The notes below the pieces were generated by a model. That model saw only the letters and a list, made by a program, of their open reading frames with translations. It ran no database searches and was not told where the DNA came from. Positions 43,908-53,635 of a stretch of DNA of 64,000 nucleotides are shown piece after piece. Source of the stretch: JAVVXB01 sp036651815 (GTDB lineage: Bacteria > Bacillota > Clostridia > Christensenellales > CAG-138); NCBI GenBank assembly GCA_036651815.1, contig JAVVXB010000017.1, forward strand, positions 1-64,000, in the 5' to 3' direction. Position 1 is the first letter of the stretch. Each line of letters starts with the position of its first letter. The position numbers and the translations under genes are program-made.

Positions 43908-45458
43908 ATGAAAAAAAATTTGTTCGTAATCTTGGTCAGCAGTCTGCTCACTGTCATGCTGCTTGGCTGCGCAGCAACAACTCCGCTTGCCGCTCCGACC
44001 GCCGAAGTCAGTTTGGAGTCGGAATCCGTCCCCGATATCGGTCTGCCCAACCCTGTGCATGAGGTAGACAGTTATATGACGTTACTTGCCTCAGTTCCCG
44101 GCGTCATCCTTTCCAACGCACCGGAGGGTGCTACGGACGTGATCTACAGCTATATTGACGGCAGCCCTGTCATATCCCAAATCCAGTTTATTTACAATGA
44201 CAACGATTACACGTATCGTGCAGCTGCAGCATCCGAGAATGCGCAAGTGGATATTGCCGGCGTATATGAACAATTTAATTTAAAAGAATCACTCTCCACG
44301 GCGGGTGGCACCTACATACTTGATTCTATCTCCGGCAAGGATCTTGGTCTAGCCACTTGGTATTTTCCAGCCACAAAGTGTCAGTATGCTCTCTTTACAT
44401 CGACCGGCTGCAATATTAACCAATCTATCAAAGATGTCATCGATCTCGTGCTGCCCCTCAGCATCAATATCAACGGCATGCCTTTGGTCTTTGTTACGCC
44501 CGAGCCAATGCCCTCTGTCACGCCTTCCTCTGAAATTGAGGGCATCATACAGAGTGTTGCGGAAAACGATATTCTCGTCAGTCTGTCAAGCGGAAGCACC
44601 CTCTCCTTCCTGCTCTCATACATTGGCGATCCGGGCGTCAAGGTCGGCGACACCGTGAAAATTTCATACTCTGGTGATATCACAGATGCTCCAGAAGCGT
44701 TGAGCATCACCGTATTGAAATCAGCACCCCTCGCGCCAACCGTCCACGGCACCGTTGTTATGCATGATGCAGCCAGCGTATTTGTCAGCACCAGCACTGG
44801 AGAAGTATTTGGCTTTGTATGCAACAAGACTACCAAATACAGCGGTGTCAGCACAACCCTCAAAATCGGTAATACCCTTACCATCAGCTATACAGGGGAT
44901 ATCAATAATTCGCCCGTTGCAACCGTGATTAACACCACCGCTGTAACTGACAAACAAGAACCCAAACAAGATGATGATCCATCACTGGAAAACAAAACAC
45001 TAAAGGGTTATGTAACCAGTCTTTCTTCTCGCAAAGTGACCGTACATACCAGTTCTGGACATCATTACACTTTTGTGAAGGATGGTACAACGGAGTTGTC
45101 CGGCAAGTATGCACTTGACGAAGGTTGCCAGATTCGCGTAACCTACGATGGCTACGCCAGCAAATCTCCTTTAGCGAAGAAGATTCAGGTGCTTGCGCCC
45201 TCGGATCCTACCCCGCCCTCGCCAACCACGCGTACCATCCACGGAATCGTGACCATGCAGGCAGGCAATGGTCTCACCGTACAGGCAGACAACGGCAAAA
45301 GCTACAGTTTCTTGTTAGGTGCGCCTGAAATCGAGGGTAGTGGCGGTGAAGGCAGCTACGTCCAAGTGACGTTCACAGACAGCAACGGCAACTATGACGT
45401 CAAAAAAATTGTCTATGAAAACCCCATTATTCTAGCAAGTGGTCCAGTCATGGGCTAA
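43908..45458 (+). CDS. Secreted lipoprotein with four beta-rich repeats
   Basis: 516 residues, no family name recognised. Signal peptide with lipobox MLLGC (Cys21), a globular N-terminal domain (about 45-190), a Pro/Thr linker (197-207), then four repeats of about 65 residues at 209-270, 279-344, 364-429 and 443-503. Each runs like GxVxxx..VxVxxxxGxxYxFx...xxGxxVxVxYxG, suggesting small beta barrels (OB- or SH3-like) for binding a wall polymer or ligand. Start follows AAGGAGGAGACATCA. It is divergent from the Mrp operon and ends at a perfect palindromic terminator. Confidence 0.75.
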   Translation: MKKNLFVILVSSLLTVMLLGCAATTPLAAPTAEVSLESESVPDIGLPNPVHEVDSYMTLLASVPGVILSNAPEGATDVIYSYIDGSPVISQIQFIYNDNDYTYRAAAASENAQVDIAGVYEQFNLKESLSTAGGTYILDSISGKDLGLATWYFPATKCQYALFTSTGCNINQSIKDVIDLVLPLSININGMPLVFVTPEPMPSVTPSSEIEGIIQSVAENDILVSLSSGSTLSFLLSYIGDPGVKVGDTVKISYSGDITDAPEALSITVLKSAPLAPTVHGTVVMHDAASVFVSTSTGEVFGFVCNKTTKYSGVSTTLKIGNTLTISYTGDINNSPVATVINTTAVTDKQEPKQDDDPSLENKTLKGYVTSLSSRKVTVHTSSGHHYTFVKDGTTELSGKYALDEGCQIRVTYDGYASKSPLAKKIQVLAPSDPTPPSPTTRTIHGIVTMQAGNGLTVQADNGKSYSFLLGAPEIEGSGGEGSYVQVTFTDSNGNYDVKKIVYENPIILASGPVMG

Positions 45459-45550
45459 TCCGTCTCAGGACGGTATCCGTTATTCAGCGGCTGTCTGAAA
45501 ATTAGTTTAATGTCAAATGTTGAGCGAACTCGATCGTTATGCACATTTAA

Positions 45551-45586
45551 CAAGAAACCAATCACGAATTCGTGATTGGTTTCTTG
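45551..45586. terminator. Perfect palindromic terminator between convergent genes
   Basis: Arms CAAGAAACCAATCACGAA and TTCGTGATTGGTTTCTTG, 18 bases each with no spacer. It lies between the lipoprotein stop (45458) and the convergent amidase stop (45708) and would act in both directions. Confidence 0.7.
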
Positions 45587-45707
45587 TATACTTTCTTTCA
45601 ATACTATGATTGAAGAATTCGCTTTACATTGCACGAATTCTATCATTCATATCAGCATCCCTGGGTATGTATGAACAGGCATTTTCCTGCTCTGCATCCA
45701 CAATATA

Positions 45708-46499
45708 TTATTTCATGTCATATAGTTCAGAACGCCTATTGAGAAATATAGGGATCAAAGCGCGAGTTTTTGTAAGCTCGATCAGTTCCGCTTCCGCTGT
45801 CAGAACCATCTCCTCTGCCCCTGCCTGCGCTAAGACGACGCCCATAGGATCAATCACAGCAGAATAGCCGCCATACTGCGTATTGCCCGCCCGCCCACAG
45901 GAATTGCACAGGACAACGAACATCTGATTCTCAATGGCTCGCGCTTGCGTTAGCACTTGGAGATGTGAAATGCGTTTATCCAGCCACTGGGAAACCACAA
46001 ACAATACATCCAGCCCCGGGAGCGCCAGTGTTCGGACATACTCAGGAAAACGCACCTCGTAGCAGATGATGATTGCGCACCTGACTCCATCTAAACTAAA
46101 CCAGCAAAGCGATTTCCCCTTTGAAAACGCATGATCCTCACCCATAGGCACGAACAAATGTGTCTTATCATATTCAGCTATACAAGCGCCCGTTCTGTTG
46201 AACACCAGTGCCGTATTGAATATCTGCTCACCGCGCCTGTTTGCCACGCTGCCAGCCACGATATTAACGTTCAGTTCTGCCGCAAGTGCAGAAAAGATTT
46301 GCTTGGTCTGCTTGCCGTCCGTATCTGCACAATCCTCCAGATGTTCCTTTGGAAAGAAACCTGTGTTCCAGGTCTCCGGCAGCACCACCACATCCGGCTG
46401 TTCGGCTTTCACAGCCTGCCGCACCAATGCTTCCGCATGCGCGTAATTATACGCATTGTCTCCAAGCCGCATATCCATCTGAATACAACTGATCCGCAT
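45708..46499 (-). CDS. Nitrilase-superfamily carbon-nitrogen hydrolase (omega-amidase-like)
   Basis: About 263 residues. Catalytic Glu42 in VVLPETWNTGFF, Lys112 in YDKTHLF and Cys146 in IICYEVRFPEY are all present; the MGEDHAFSKG segment is also typical. Most similar in layout to YafV/omega-amidases, which hydrolyse 2-oxoglutaramate-type amides. ATG at 46497-46499 follows GAAGGGGGAACAAAG. The frame open upstream to 46580 has no ribosome site. Confidence 0.88.
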   Translation of the reverse strand: MRISCIQMDMRLGDNAYNYAHAEALVRQAVKAEQPDVVVLPETWNTGFFPKEHLEDCADTDGKQTKQIFSALAAELNVNIVAGSVANRRGEQIFNTALVFNRTGACIAEYDKTHLFVPMGEDHAFSKGKSLCWFSLDGVRCAIIICYEVRFPEYVRTLALPGLDVLFVVSQWLDKRISHLQVLTQARAIENQMFVVLCNSCGRAGNTQYGGYSAVIDPMGVVLAQAGAEEMVLTAEAELIELTKTRALIPIFLNRRSELYDMK

Positions 46500-46832
46500 G
46501 ATCTTTGTTCCCCCTTCACAGATTTTATCAATGATTATTCTGTACACTGGTCTCCACGATATACACCCCGCTACAATCACCAGCCACGCTCAGACCATCA
46601 AAACAATCCTCGGATCAGACCTGCAACCAATTCCTGTTCTACCAATTTATCTCGCAGAACAACTTGTAAAACCGAGCCGGCTTATTTTTGTATTTTGCTG
46701 CCCGCACCGATATTCTACGCAAGCAAGATGCGATATTCTTTGGAATAATAATACGTTCAACAAACTACCGCTCTTGTTACTATAAAATAAATTGTTTGCT
46801 TGAAGGATACGTCCGTAAACTTTTTGATAGCT
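46500..46832. other. Gene-free stretch upstream of the amidase
   Basis: About 330 bases. No gene, RNA or clear hairpin that I can support; AT-rich toward 46800. It holds the amidase ribosome site and, presumably, its promoter. Confidence 0.4.
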
Positions 46833-47639
46833 TCAATCGTTATTTATGGTAATGTGATAAAGTTCCGCAGCATTCTGATACAAAATTTCCATTTGCTCTT
46901 TCTCTGTAAGCGCAAGCGAATCGAATCGGTTTCGTTCCTCCACAGCCGACCACATCGGATAATCCGTACCAAAAATCACACGCTGCGCACCATAGAGCCG
47001 GATGATGTGCAAGGCTTCCTCTGGCGTCAGCGCAAACAATGCGGAGGAACAGTCCACCATCAAATTGCTATATTCGCACAGTTTGGGCGCGGCCTCTTTC
47101 CAGATGGACCAGCCGCCAAAGTGCGCCCCGATCAGACAAAGGTCGGGAAATGATCTGAGTACGGGGATCACACGGTTCGGATTGGAATAATCGTACCGAT
47201 TGTCCCCCATATGACAGCATATTGGCAGCACACCTTCACACAGCTCGAATATTTTAAGATAGCGCGGATCGTCCACAGCGACTTTTTGTGTGTCCGGGTG
47301 CAGTTTCACGCCCACAAGCCCGAGTTCCAACAATTGGCGCACGTCCCCGGCCTGATCTGTACTGTCCGGATGCAACGTGCCAAGGCCGGTCATCTCATCC
47401 TTATGCTGTTGTACTGTTTTCGCAATGAACGTATTGATGGCCTTTACCTGGTGCGGTGTTGTCGCCACTGAGCTCACTATAAAGTGCACAATTCCCGCAC
47501 GTTTTCCTTCAGCCAAAAGTGTGCATACGCGCCCATCATACATAAGCGGACGATTATAAAAGTTGCCAATCCCCACCACAGCACGCGCCGCAATGGCATC
47601 CGGATAGATATGACAATGGGTATCAATGGCTGGAATCAT
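46833..47639 (-). CDS. Amidohydrolase (metal-dependent TIM-barrel hydrolase)
   Basis: 268 residues of the amidohydrolase-2 family. Metal-binding DTHCHIYPD near the N-terminus, GVKLHPDTQ, ICCHMGDNR, LIGAHFGG and FGTDYPMW in the barrel strands mark a complete active site. Members decarboxylate or hydrolyse ring acids or lactones; the substrate cannot be told. Co-directional with the U32-type gene upstream, 126 bases away. Confidence 0.85.
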   Translation of the reverse strand: MIPAIDTHCHIYPDAIAARAVVGIGNFYNRPLMYDGRVCTLLAEGKRAGIVHFIVSSVATTPHQVKAINTFIAKTVQQHKDEMTGLGTLHPDSTDQAGDVRQLLELGLVGVKLHPDTQKVAVDDPRYLKIFELCEGVLPICCHMGDNRYDYSNPNRVIPVLRSFPDLCLIGAHFGGWSIWKEAAPKLCEYSNLMVDCSSALFALTPEEALHIIRLYGAQRVIFGTDYPMWSAVEERNRFDSLALTEKEQMEILYQNAAELYHITINND

Positions 47640-47765
47640 ACAATAAATACCGTCACGCGGGCACCTTGCCCACTCCTGTTTCTCAATTATTACTTTTCCG
47701 TTATGAAAAGTACGTTCTATCCTTCTACTCAGAGCGAATGCTCGCTTCTTTCCGCAATCCGCGCT

Positions 47766-49826
47766 TTATTGCAATTGTCGAAAATACAGGCCGCTTGTAC
47801 GAGAAAATTCCGGCACTTCTTTGCGCAGAAATTGTTGATAGACACGCTCTGCCTGTTCTTGTGTTTCTTTGGTAAATCGAAGCGTAACAAAATCGACTTC
47901 ACCCGTGGGTTTATCGCCAATATATAGCGGTACGCCATTAAGCAACTCGGTATACCGTCGTTCGTGACACAACAGCATAAAAGGCTCACCTTTGCTGTCC
48001 ATCAAGTTACGTCTGCCGTTGCAGCCGCCACAACCGTGTTGATCCTGGGCGGGACAAACACGCATTTTCATAAGTGGTAGATACCCATACGCAAGAATGC
48101 CACGTGGTAATGTGCCGGTCAGCGCACGGATTTTCGTCATTGCCAATTCAAAAGACACCGTCGCGTCCACGCAATCAAGGCGCGCATACTCATTCAGCGA
48201 CACACTGTTGAGAATATTGAGTCCATAATCCCCATGGATGGTTAATTCCAGTTCGCTTGCCAATCGGAGCAGTCCGAGATTATTCACCAACACATCCGTC
48301 AATCCGGCTGCTTTCAGCGCCAAAATACGTGAACGAAGCGCATCCATCTCCTCCGGAAAGCAAAGCGCAGGAAGCTCGCAGATGAGACGTCCCCGCAATG
48401 TCGTCAACATCTGCGGTAATTCTTCGATGGCTGCAAGGGGCAAGAGCACCCGCTCCGCCTCCGGTGTATCAAACATCTGTGCAACCGTTTCAAAGCGCAC
48501 CCGAATTGCGGGCTCCTGTGTCGGCCTGTGCTTTGGCAGCGGCGTTGGAATTGCGCCTGTCCCCTCATGCTTTGGACGAAATTTCCGCATTTTGGTAAGT
48601 TCGGAAAGCACATCTCTGCGGAGCTGCTTCTGCGCCGAAACGGAGAGAGACATTCCCTCATCGATTACAGCGGTGAACGCATGCAGCACATATGGCGTGC
48701 CACCCATCTGCGATAGATTTTTTTTCGCAACTTCTGCCGTCAAGACGACGCTACGCGCTTCCTCCGCCACCGAACCTGTGACTTCCGCCGAGTAAACGCC
48801 ATCTGTGGCGGTTAGCACACTGGGCTGTGCCGCTCGTATCACAAGCGATAAATCAACAGGTACCGAGCCATTCTCCCGGGCATACAGATTGGAAAACGAG
48901 TTCAGCACCTTTGCTGTAGCCGTGACATCTTCCCTTGTACGATGGCCGAACATATCGATTGTCCGCTTTCCGGTTAAATACCCATCTGTAAATCCACTGC
49001 GGGAAAAAATCGCCTGCAAGGCTTCCATATCCGGTTTTTCTCCGGCAAGTACCTGACGACATGCAGTCACTGCCGCCGCCACATACTCTGGTCGCTTCAT
49101 ACGCCCTTCAATTTTCAACACACTCACGCCCGCAGTGCGCAGCGCGTCAATATGCGTCACCACGCTCATATCCTTCAGCGATAGCGCATATTCGCGCCCG
49201 TCTCCGTCCAATTGAAAATTGGTTCGGCAGGGCTGTGCGCACAAACCACGGTTGCCGCTGCGCGTCCCAATTACAGAGGACAGATAGCAAGCGCCCGACA
49301 TGCACATGCACAATGCGCCATGCACAAACACCTCAAGACGAAGGCTACTTGCCTCCGCAATGGCTCGAATTTCATCAATGGACAGTTCCCGCGCCAGCAC
49401 CACCTGTGAAAACCCCAGTTCCTGCAATACGCGTGCACCTTCTGCGTTGTGTACCGTTGTCTGTGTTGAACCCAGTAGGGGCAGCGATGGAAATCGTTCC
49501 CGAATCAGCTTCGCAACCATCAGATCCTGTACAATCACCGCATCCGCTCCGGCATCAGCGATTGCATCCACCTCCGCGACAAGCTGCGGCAATTCGTCAT
49601 CCATGACCAGCGTGTTCACCGTTACATAAACACCGACATTGTGCTCATGACAATAGGCAATTGCCTCGGGTAACGAATCTTCCGCAAAGTTCTCCGCATT
49701 TCTCCGTGCATTAAAGCCCTTTGCGCCTAAATAAATCGCGTCTGCGCCACAACGAACCGCGGCCAACAATTGTTCTTGTCCGCCAACAGGCGCAAGAATT
49801 CTGATTTGTTCTGATTTTTTATCCAT
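47766..49826 (-). CDS. U32 peptidase-family protein (RlhA-type, 23S rRNA hydroxylation)
   Basis: 686 residues. The N-terminal U32 domain has ILAPVGGQEQLLAAVRCGAD, YVTVNTLVMDDEL, FVHGALCMCMSGACYLSS, SGNRGLCAQPCR and LKIEGRMKRPEYV; the cysteine set fits the iron-sulfur cluster of U32 proteins. A C-terminal part with a second barrel-like domain and CPAQDQHGCGGCNGR-type cysteines gives the two-domain length of RlhA, which hydroxylates a 23S rRNA cytidine. ATG follows GGAAGGAAG. Confidence 0.85.
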   Translation of the reverse strand: MDKKSEQIRILAPVGGQEQLLAAVRCGADAIYLGAKGFNARRNAENFAEDSLPEAIAYCHEHNVGVYVTVNTLVMDDELPQLVAEVDAIADAGADAVIVQDLMVAKLIRERFPSLPLLGSTQTTVHNAEGARVLQELGFSQVVLARELSIDEIRAIAEASSLRLEVFVHGALCMCMSGACYLSSVIGTRSGNRGLCAQPCRTNFQLDGDGREYALSLKDMSVVTHIDALRTAGVSVLKIEGRMKRPEYVAAAVTACRQVLAGEKPDMEALQAIFSRSGFTDGYLTGKRTIDMFGHRTREDVTATAKVLNSFSNLYARENGSVPVDLSLVIRAAQPSVLTATDGVYSAEVTGSVAEEARSVVLTAEVAKKNLSQMGGTPYVLHAFTAVIDEGMSLSVSAQKQLRRDVLSELTKMRKFRPKHEGTGAIPTPLPKHRPTQEPAIRVRFETVAQMFDTPEAERVLLPLAAIEELPQMLTTLRGRLICELPALCFPEEMDALRSRILALKAAGLTDVLVNNLGLLRLASELELTIHGDYGLNILNSVSLNEYARLDCVDATVSFELAMTKIRALTGTLPRGILAYGYLPLMKMRVCPAQDQHGCGGCNGRRNLMDSKGEPFMLLCHERRYTELLNGVPLYIGDKPTGEVDFVTLRFTKETQEQAERVYQQFLRKEVPEFSRTSGLYFRQLQ

Positions 49827-50687
49827 TCTTTTTCTTCCTTCCGTGCGCTTTGCTCAGCCAGCTTTGCGTCGGAAGCAATTGAACCTCAGCAACGCAAGTA
49901 TAATTAATCCAGTTAACGTCAGCGGACGTAGCAACAACGCAAGACAGTGGGCACTCACCCCAGTTTTCGCCCTACTCAAACAGCATATAATCGACCGTGT
50001 AACCATCCAAGTTATCAAAGATGCACTATTATTCTCAGCTTTCGACTCATCCGGTATTTCGGGCGGCCGTGCTGCAAAATTGGAAACAACCGCGCGTCGT
50101 AATTATCAAAATAATAGATTCGCTCAATGCTCAGTCGTACAACCACCATGGGAAATGGCTGCGACAACCGTGCCGTATCAAACTGCGCAAGCCATGCTAC
50201 GTACCGACCTTTAAACTCCCGTGGTTTACAGCATCGATACGCCGTGTTAAACTGCGCAAGCCGTGTTACGTACTTGACCCTATCGCAAACGCAATTATGC
50301 AAAAAATACTGCTCGGCCTATGATCTGCATTGCAGTTTGGCTGATTGAATGTTTTATGATTAATTCCATTTTTCAATTTTCGTTTCTGATGTTTTTCATC
50401 TTACGAACGAGTGATATCCGATATTTCAGGATCGAACTGTGCCACGTCATAATCATGCAGTGACCCCCTTTGCCTTCGAAATCCCCACATCATAAATAAA
50501 GCACGCTGATATTCTTTGGGTATGTTAGAATTTGCAGCGCTTGCTCAGAGCAGCTTTCGGTGGCATATGCCCTCCTGTCATCGATGGTGTCGCTTATACA
50601 CAGGAAATGAGCATCGTTATGAATCAATTGAGGGTTTTTCTGCACACAGCCAATCAGCAACAGCTGCACAAGCATACCTGCAAAGAT
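49827..50687. repeat. Gene-free region with a 33-base direct repeat
   Basis: About 860 bases without a credible gene. A 33-base unit at 50172-50204 recurs at 50241-50273 (29 of 33 identical), 69 bases apart; it begins GCCGTATCAAACTGCGCAAG in the first copy. Open frames across it on both strands merely translate the repeat. Part of it may be a relic of a longer tandem array. Confidence 0.5.
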
Positions 50688-51005
50688 TCAATGATCCTTC
50701 TCCTTGCAAAGCGGATATTTTTCTTGTGCATTGCATGCGTAGAGACACTCCGCTTGGTACTCGCGCGAGAGAATGAGCATCGTTTCAAACCAACGCCGCA
50801 CATAGGGCCGTATCTCAGGTATACTATTTTCATCTAATCGGGTGAGCATCTGCTCCTCGCGTACAACATCCAATATGGGCAGCCCATGTGCCCGCTTACA
50901 GATGCCAATCGTTTTACATAGCGCCATACGCCGTAAAAACAGCGCCAGCAACTCGTCGTTGACTGCATCGATCTGCTGACGCAGATGTTTGATTTCTTGT
51001 TCCAT
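50688..51005 (-). CDS. Chorismate mutase (AroQ class)
   Basis: About 105 residues, all-helical. LRQQIDAVNDELLALFLRRM, CKTIGICKRAHGLPILD, REEQML and the C-terminal helix FETMLILSREYQAE follow the AroQ pattern, with the active-site Arg, Lys and Glu/Gln residues in place. It rearranges chorismate to prephenate for phenylalanine and tyrosine. ATG at 51003-51005 follows TTGGAGGCAAGG; the frame starts further up without a ribosome site. It stands apart from other aromatic amino acid genes. Confidence 0.85.
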   Translation of the reverse strand: MEQEIKHLRQQIDAVNDELLALFLRRMALCKTIGICKRAHGLPILDVVREEQMLTRLDENSIPEIRPYVRRWFETMLILSREYQAECLYACNAQEKYPLCKEKDH

Positions 51006-51074
51006 CCTTGCCTCCAAGAACATGTCCATTCGCACATTAACTTTCAGATTTAGAGTGTGTCCCTAATAGAGAGT

Positions 51075-51200
51075 TTTGTGCTTCAAGTGATTTTTTTGTC
51101 AGTTCAAGCGGAGCATTTATAAGCTCACTGGAAATCAACCTAGAATTGCACGAAAATGACAAAAAGTTACCGCGAACGCCTTTCATAATATTTTGAAATA
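51075..51200. repeat. Dispersed non-coding repeat, copy B
   Basis: Matches the stretch at 22130-22262 along its length: TTTTTTTGTCAGTTCAAGCG, AGCTCACTGGAAATCAACCT, AAAAAGTTACCGCGAACGCC and TTTTGAAATACGG align with small gaps. It lies between the chorismate mutase and tex. Same orientation as copy A. Confidence 0.5.
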
Positions 51201-51328
51201 CGGCTCAGTATAACACGCACGAAAAACCAAGTAAAGTAACGTAGGCGCAAATCCCACAATTGGCGTTCACCCGTCATTTATGATATACTACATCGACTGT
51301 TAAAAAACAAATGGAGAGCGTATTTCAT

Positions 51329-53479
51329 ATGGATATCAATGCAATTATTTCAAAGGAGCTGACCATTCAGCAAACGCAGATTGACTCGGCCGTACGTCTC
51401 ATGGACGAAGGGAACACCGTGCCGTTTATTGCCCGTTACCGCAAGGAGGTTACCGGCTCACTGGATGACGCGCAGTTGCGTGATATTTCCGACCGGCTCA
51501 CCTCGCTACGCAATCTGGAAAAGCGACGCAATGAAATCATTGCCTCCATCGAATCCCAAGATGCCATGACGCCCGAACTCATCAGTGGAATCCAGAGCGC
51601 GCAGACACTTTCTACCCTTGAAGATTTGTATCTCCCCTACAAAAAGAAACGGAACACCCGTGCAACCATTGCAAAAGCAAAGGGGCTTGAGCCGCTTGCG
51701 CTTTCCATCTTTGCACAAAAGGCGGATGTGCTACCAGCGTTGCTTGCCAAAGACTATATCGATGCCGAAAAGGGTGTTACAGACGTTGCGGAAGCACTTG
51801 CCGGTGCACAGGATATCCTGGCAGAAATGATCTCCGACAACGCACGAGTACGTGGCTCCCTTCGGTTGCTCATGGAACGCACCTCAAGCATCCATACCTC
51901 ATCCAATAAACAGGAACCAGGTACCTATTCGATGTACTATGACCTGACCGAAAAGCTGATCAAGCTGCCGCCGCACCGCATCCTTGCCATTAATCGCGGT
52001 GAAAAGGAAGGCGTTCTTAAGGTCTGCATCGACACGGATATGGATGCAGCGCTTTCCATGGTGCGTCAGAAAGTTCTCACAACCGCTACCCCAAACGCAT
52101 GTACCGAAGTTGTGGTGGATGCCTGCCAAGATTCCCTCAAGCGCTTACTGTACCCCTCTTTGGAAAACGAGCTACGTACCAAACTATTTAATGCAGCTGC
52201 AGAACAGGCAATTCATGTATTTGCACTAAACCTCAAGCCTCTTTTGATGGCACCCCCGCTGAAAAACCGCGTCACCATGGGCTTTGATCCGGCGTACCGC
52301 ACGGGCTGCAAGATCGCAGTAGTGGACGCAACCGGCAAGGTGCTAGCCGTGGATGTCGTCTATCCCACGCCACCGCAGTCAAAAGTTGAGGAAGCACGGG
52401 AGAAGCTAACCGCACTCATTAAAAAACACCACGTCACCGCCATTGCAATCGGCAACGGTACAGCAAGCAAAGAATCGGAAATCTTTGTATCTGACCTACT
52501 GAAAGCGCTAGATGTAAAAGTGGATTATATGGTCGTCAGCGAAGCTGGCGCATCCGTCTATTCCGCATCGCCTCTGGGTACTAAGGAATTCCCCCAATTT
52601 GACGTATCCCTGCGCTCCGCAATTTCCATTGCACGGCGCTTACAGGATCCGCTCGCAGAGCTTGTCAAGATCGACCCGCAGGCGATTGGCGTCGGTCAAT
52701 ATCAACACGATATGCCGCAGAAGCGGCTCGGTGAGGCCCTTGGCGGCGTGGTGGAGGACTGTGTCAACAGCGTTGGCGTGGATGTGAACACCGCGTCAGT
52801 TTCGTTGCTGTCACACATAGCAGGCATCGGCCCTTCGTTGGCACAGAATATCGTCAATAGCCGTGAACAAAATGGCTGTTTTCCTTCCCGCAAGGCACTG
52901 ATGGACGTTCCGAAACTTGGCAAAAAAGCCTTCGAGCAAGCCGCCGGATTTTTGCGTGTTCCGGACGGCGATGATCCATTGGACAATACTGCTGTTCATC
53001 CGGAGTCCTATGCGGCGGCAAAAAAACTGCTGAAACTCTGCGGCCTGCAGTTGCAAAGTCTAAGAGTTGGCGGCGCGACCGAGTTGAATGAAAAAATAAA
53101 GGCCTATGGAGAACCCGCACTTGCAAAGGAACTGGACATCGGCGTGCCGACACTGCGGGATATGGTCTCCGAATTGAGCAAGCCAGGCCGTGATCCGCGT
53201 GAAGAAATGATCCCGCTGGCCATGCACTCGGATCTGAAGGATCTATCCGATCTCAAAGCCAATATGGTATTGGACGGAACGGTACGCAATGTTGTTGACT
53301 TTGGCGTATTTGTGGACATTGGTGTACATCAGGATGGTCTTGTTCATATTTCCCGTATCTGTGACCGCTATATTAAGCACCCATCTGAAGTGCTGCACGT
53401 AGGTGAAATTGTAAGGGTCAAGATACTGGAGGTAGACGCGCAAAGAAAGCGCATTTCGCTCACCATGCGCGACGTGTAA
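51329..53479 (+). CDS. tex: Tex-family RNA-binding transcription accessory protein
   Basis: About 716 residues, full length. Tex N-terminal helices (PFIARYRKEVTGSLDDAQLRD, NLEKRRNEI, LYLPYKKKRNTRATIAKAKG), a YqgF-like domain (MGFDPAYRTGCKIAVVDATG), two helix-hairpin-helix segments (LLSHIAGIGPSLAQNIV) and a C-terminal S1 domain (VVDFGVFVDIGVHQDGLVH). ATG at 51329 follows GGAGAG. Conserved, nucleic-acid-binding, thought to act on stalled transcription. Confidence 0.93.
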   Translation: MDINAIISKELTIQQTQIDSAVRLMDEGNTVPFIARYRKEVTGSLDDAQLRDISDRLTSLRNLEKRRNEIIASIESQDAMTPELISGIQSAQTLSTLEDLYLPYKKKRNTRATIAKAKGLEPLALSIFAQKADVLPALLAKDYIDAEKGVTDVAEALAGAQDILAEMISDNARVRGSLRLLMERTSSIHTSSNKQEPGTYSMYYDLTEKLIKLPPHRILAINRGEKEGVLKVCIDTDMDAALSMVRQKVLTTATPNACTEVVVDACQDSLKRLLYPSLENELRTKLFNAAAEQAIHVFALNLKPLLMAPPLKNRVTMGFDPAYRTGCKIAVVDATGKVLAVDVVYPTPPQSKVEEAREKLTALIKKHHVTAIAIGNGTASKESEIFVSDLLKALDVKVDYMVVSEAGASVYSASPLGTKEFPQFDVSLRSAISIARRLQDPLAELVKIDPQAIGVGQYQHDMPQKRLGEALGGVVEDCVNSVGVDVNTASVSLLSHIAGIGPSLAQNIVNSREQNGCFPSRKALMDVPKLGKKAFEQAAGFLRVPDGDDPLDNTAVHPESYAAAKKLLKLCGLQLQSLRVGGATELNEKIKAYGEPALAKELDIGVPTLRDMVSELSKPGRDPREEMIPLAMHSDLKDLSDLKANMVLDGTVRNVVDFGVFVDIGVHQDGLVHISRICDRYIKHPSEVLHVGEIVRVKILEVDAQRKRISLTMRDV

Positions 53480-53554
53480 TCCATGCCTCCCTGTTTTAAC
53501 GAAAGAAAGCGATCACGTCAGGAGAAATTCTCAATTGTGCAGTTCAAACGCAAT

Positions 53555-53588
53555 CGTTAAGCAGTCTTAAAAATTTGATTGCTTAACG
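53555..53588 (+). terminator. Terminator after tex
   Basis: Arms CGTTAAGCAGTC (53555-53566) and GATTGCTTAACG (53577-53588), one wobble, followed by GTTGTTGTTTATTATTT. Lies between convergent tex and the FGGY kinase gene. Confidence 0.65.
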
Positions 53589-53635
53589 GTTGTTGTTTAT
53601 TATTTGCAGTTTGCTCCATATATCTAAATGCTTTT

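Noticed and set aside
45551..45586. Phage or integron attachment site
   Set aside because: The perfect palindrome lies between convergent gene ends and no integrase is nearby; a terminator explains it.
49061..49606. 181-codon open frame opposite the U32-type gene
   Set aside because: It is on the opposite strand of a clear conserved gene and its composition reflects that gene's codons.
50172..50273. Possible CRISPR repeats
   Set aside because: Only two diverged copies, no further spacers and no cas genes in the window.
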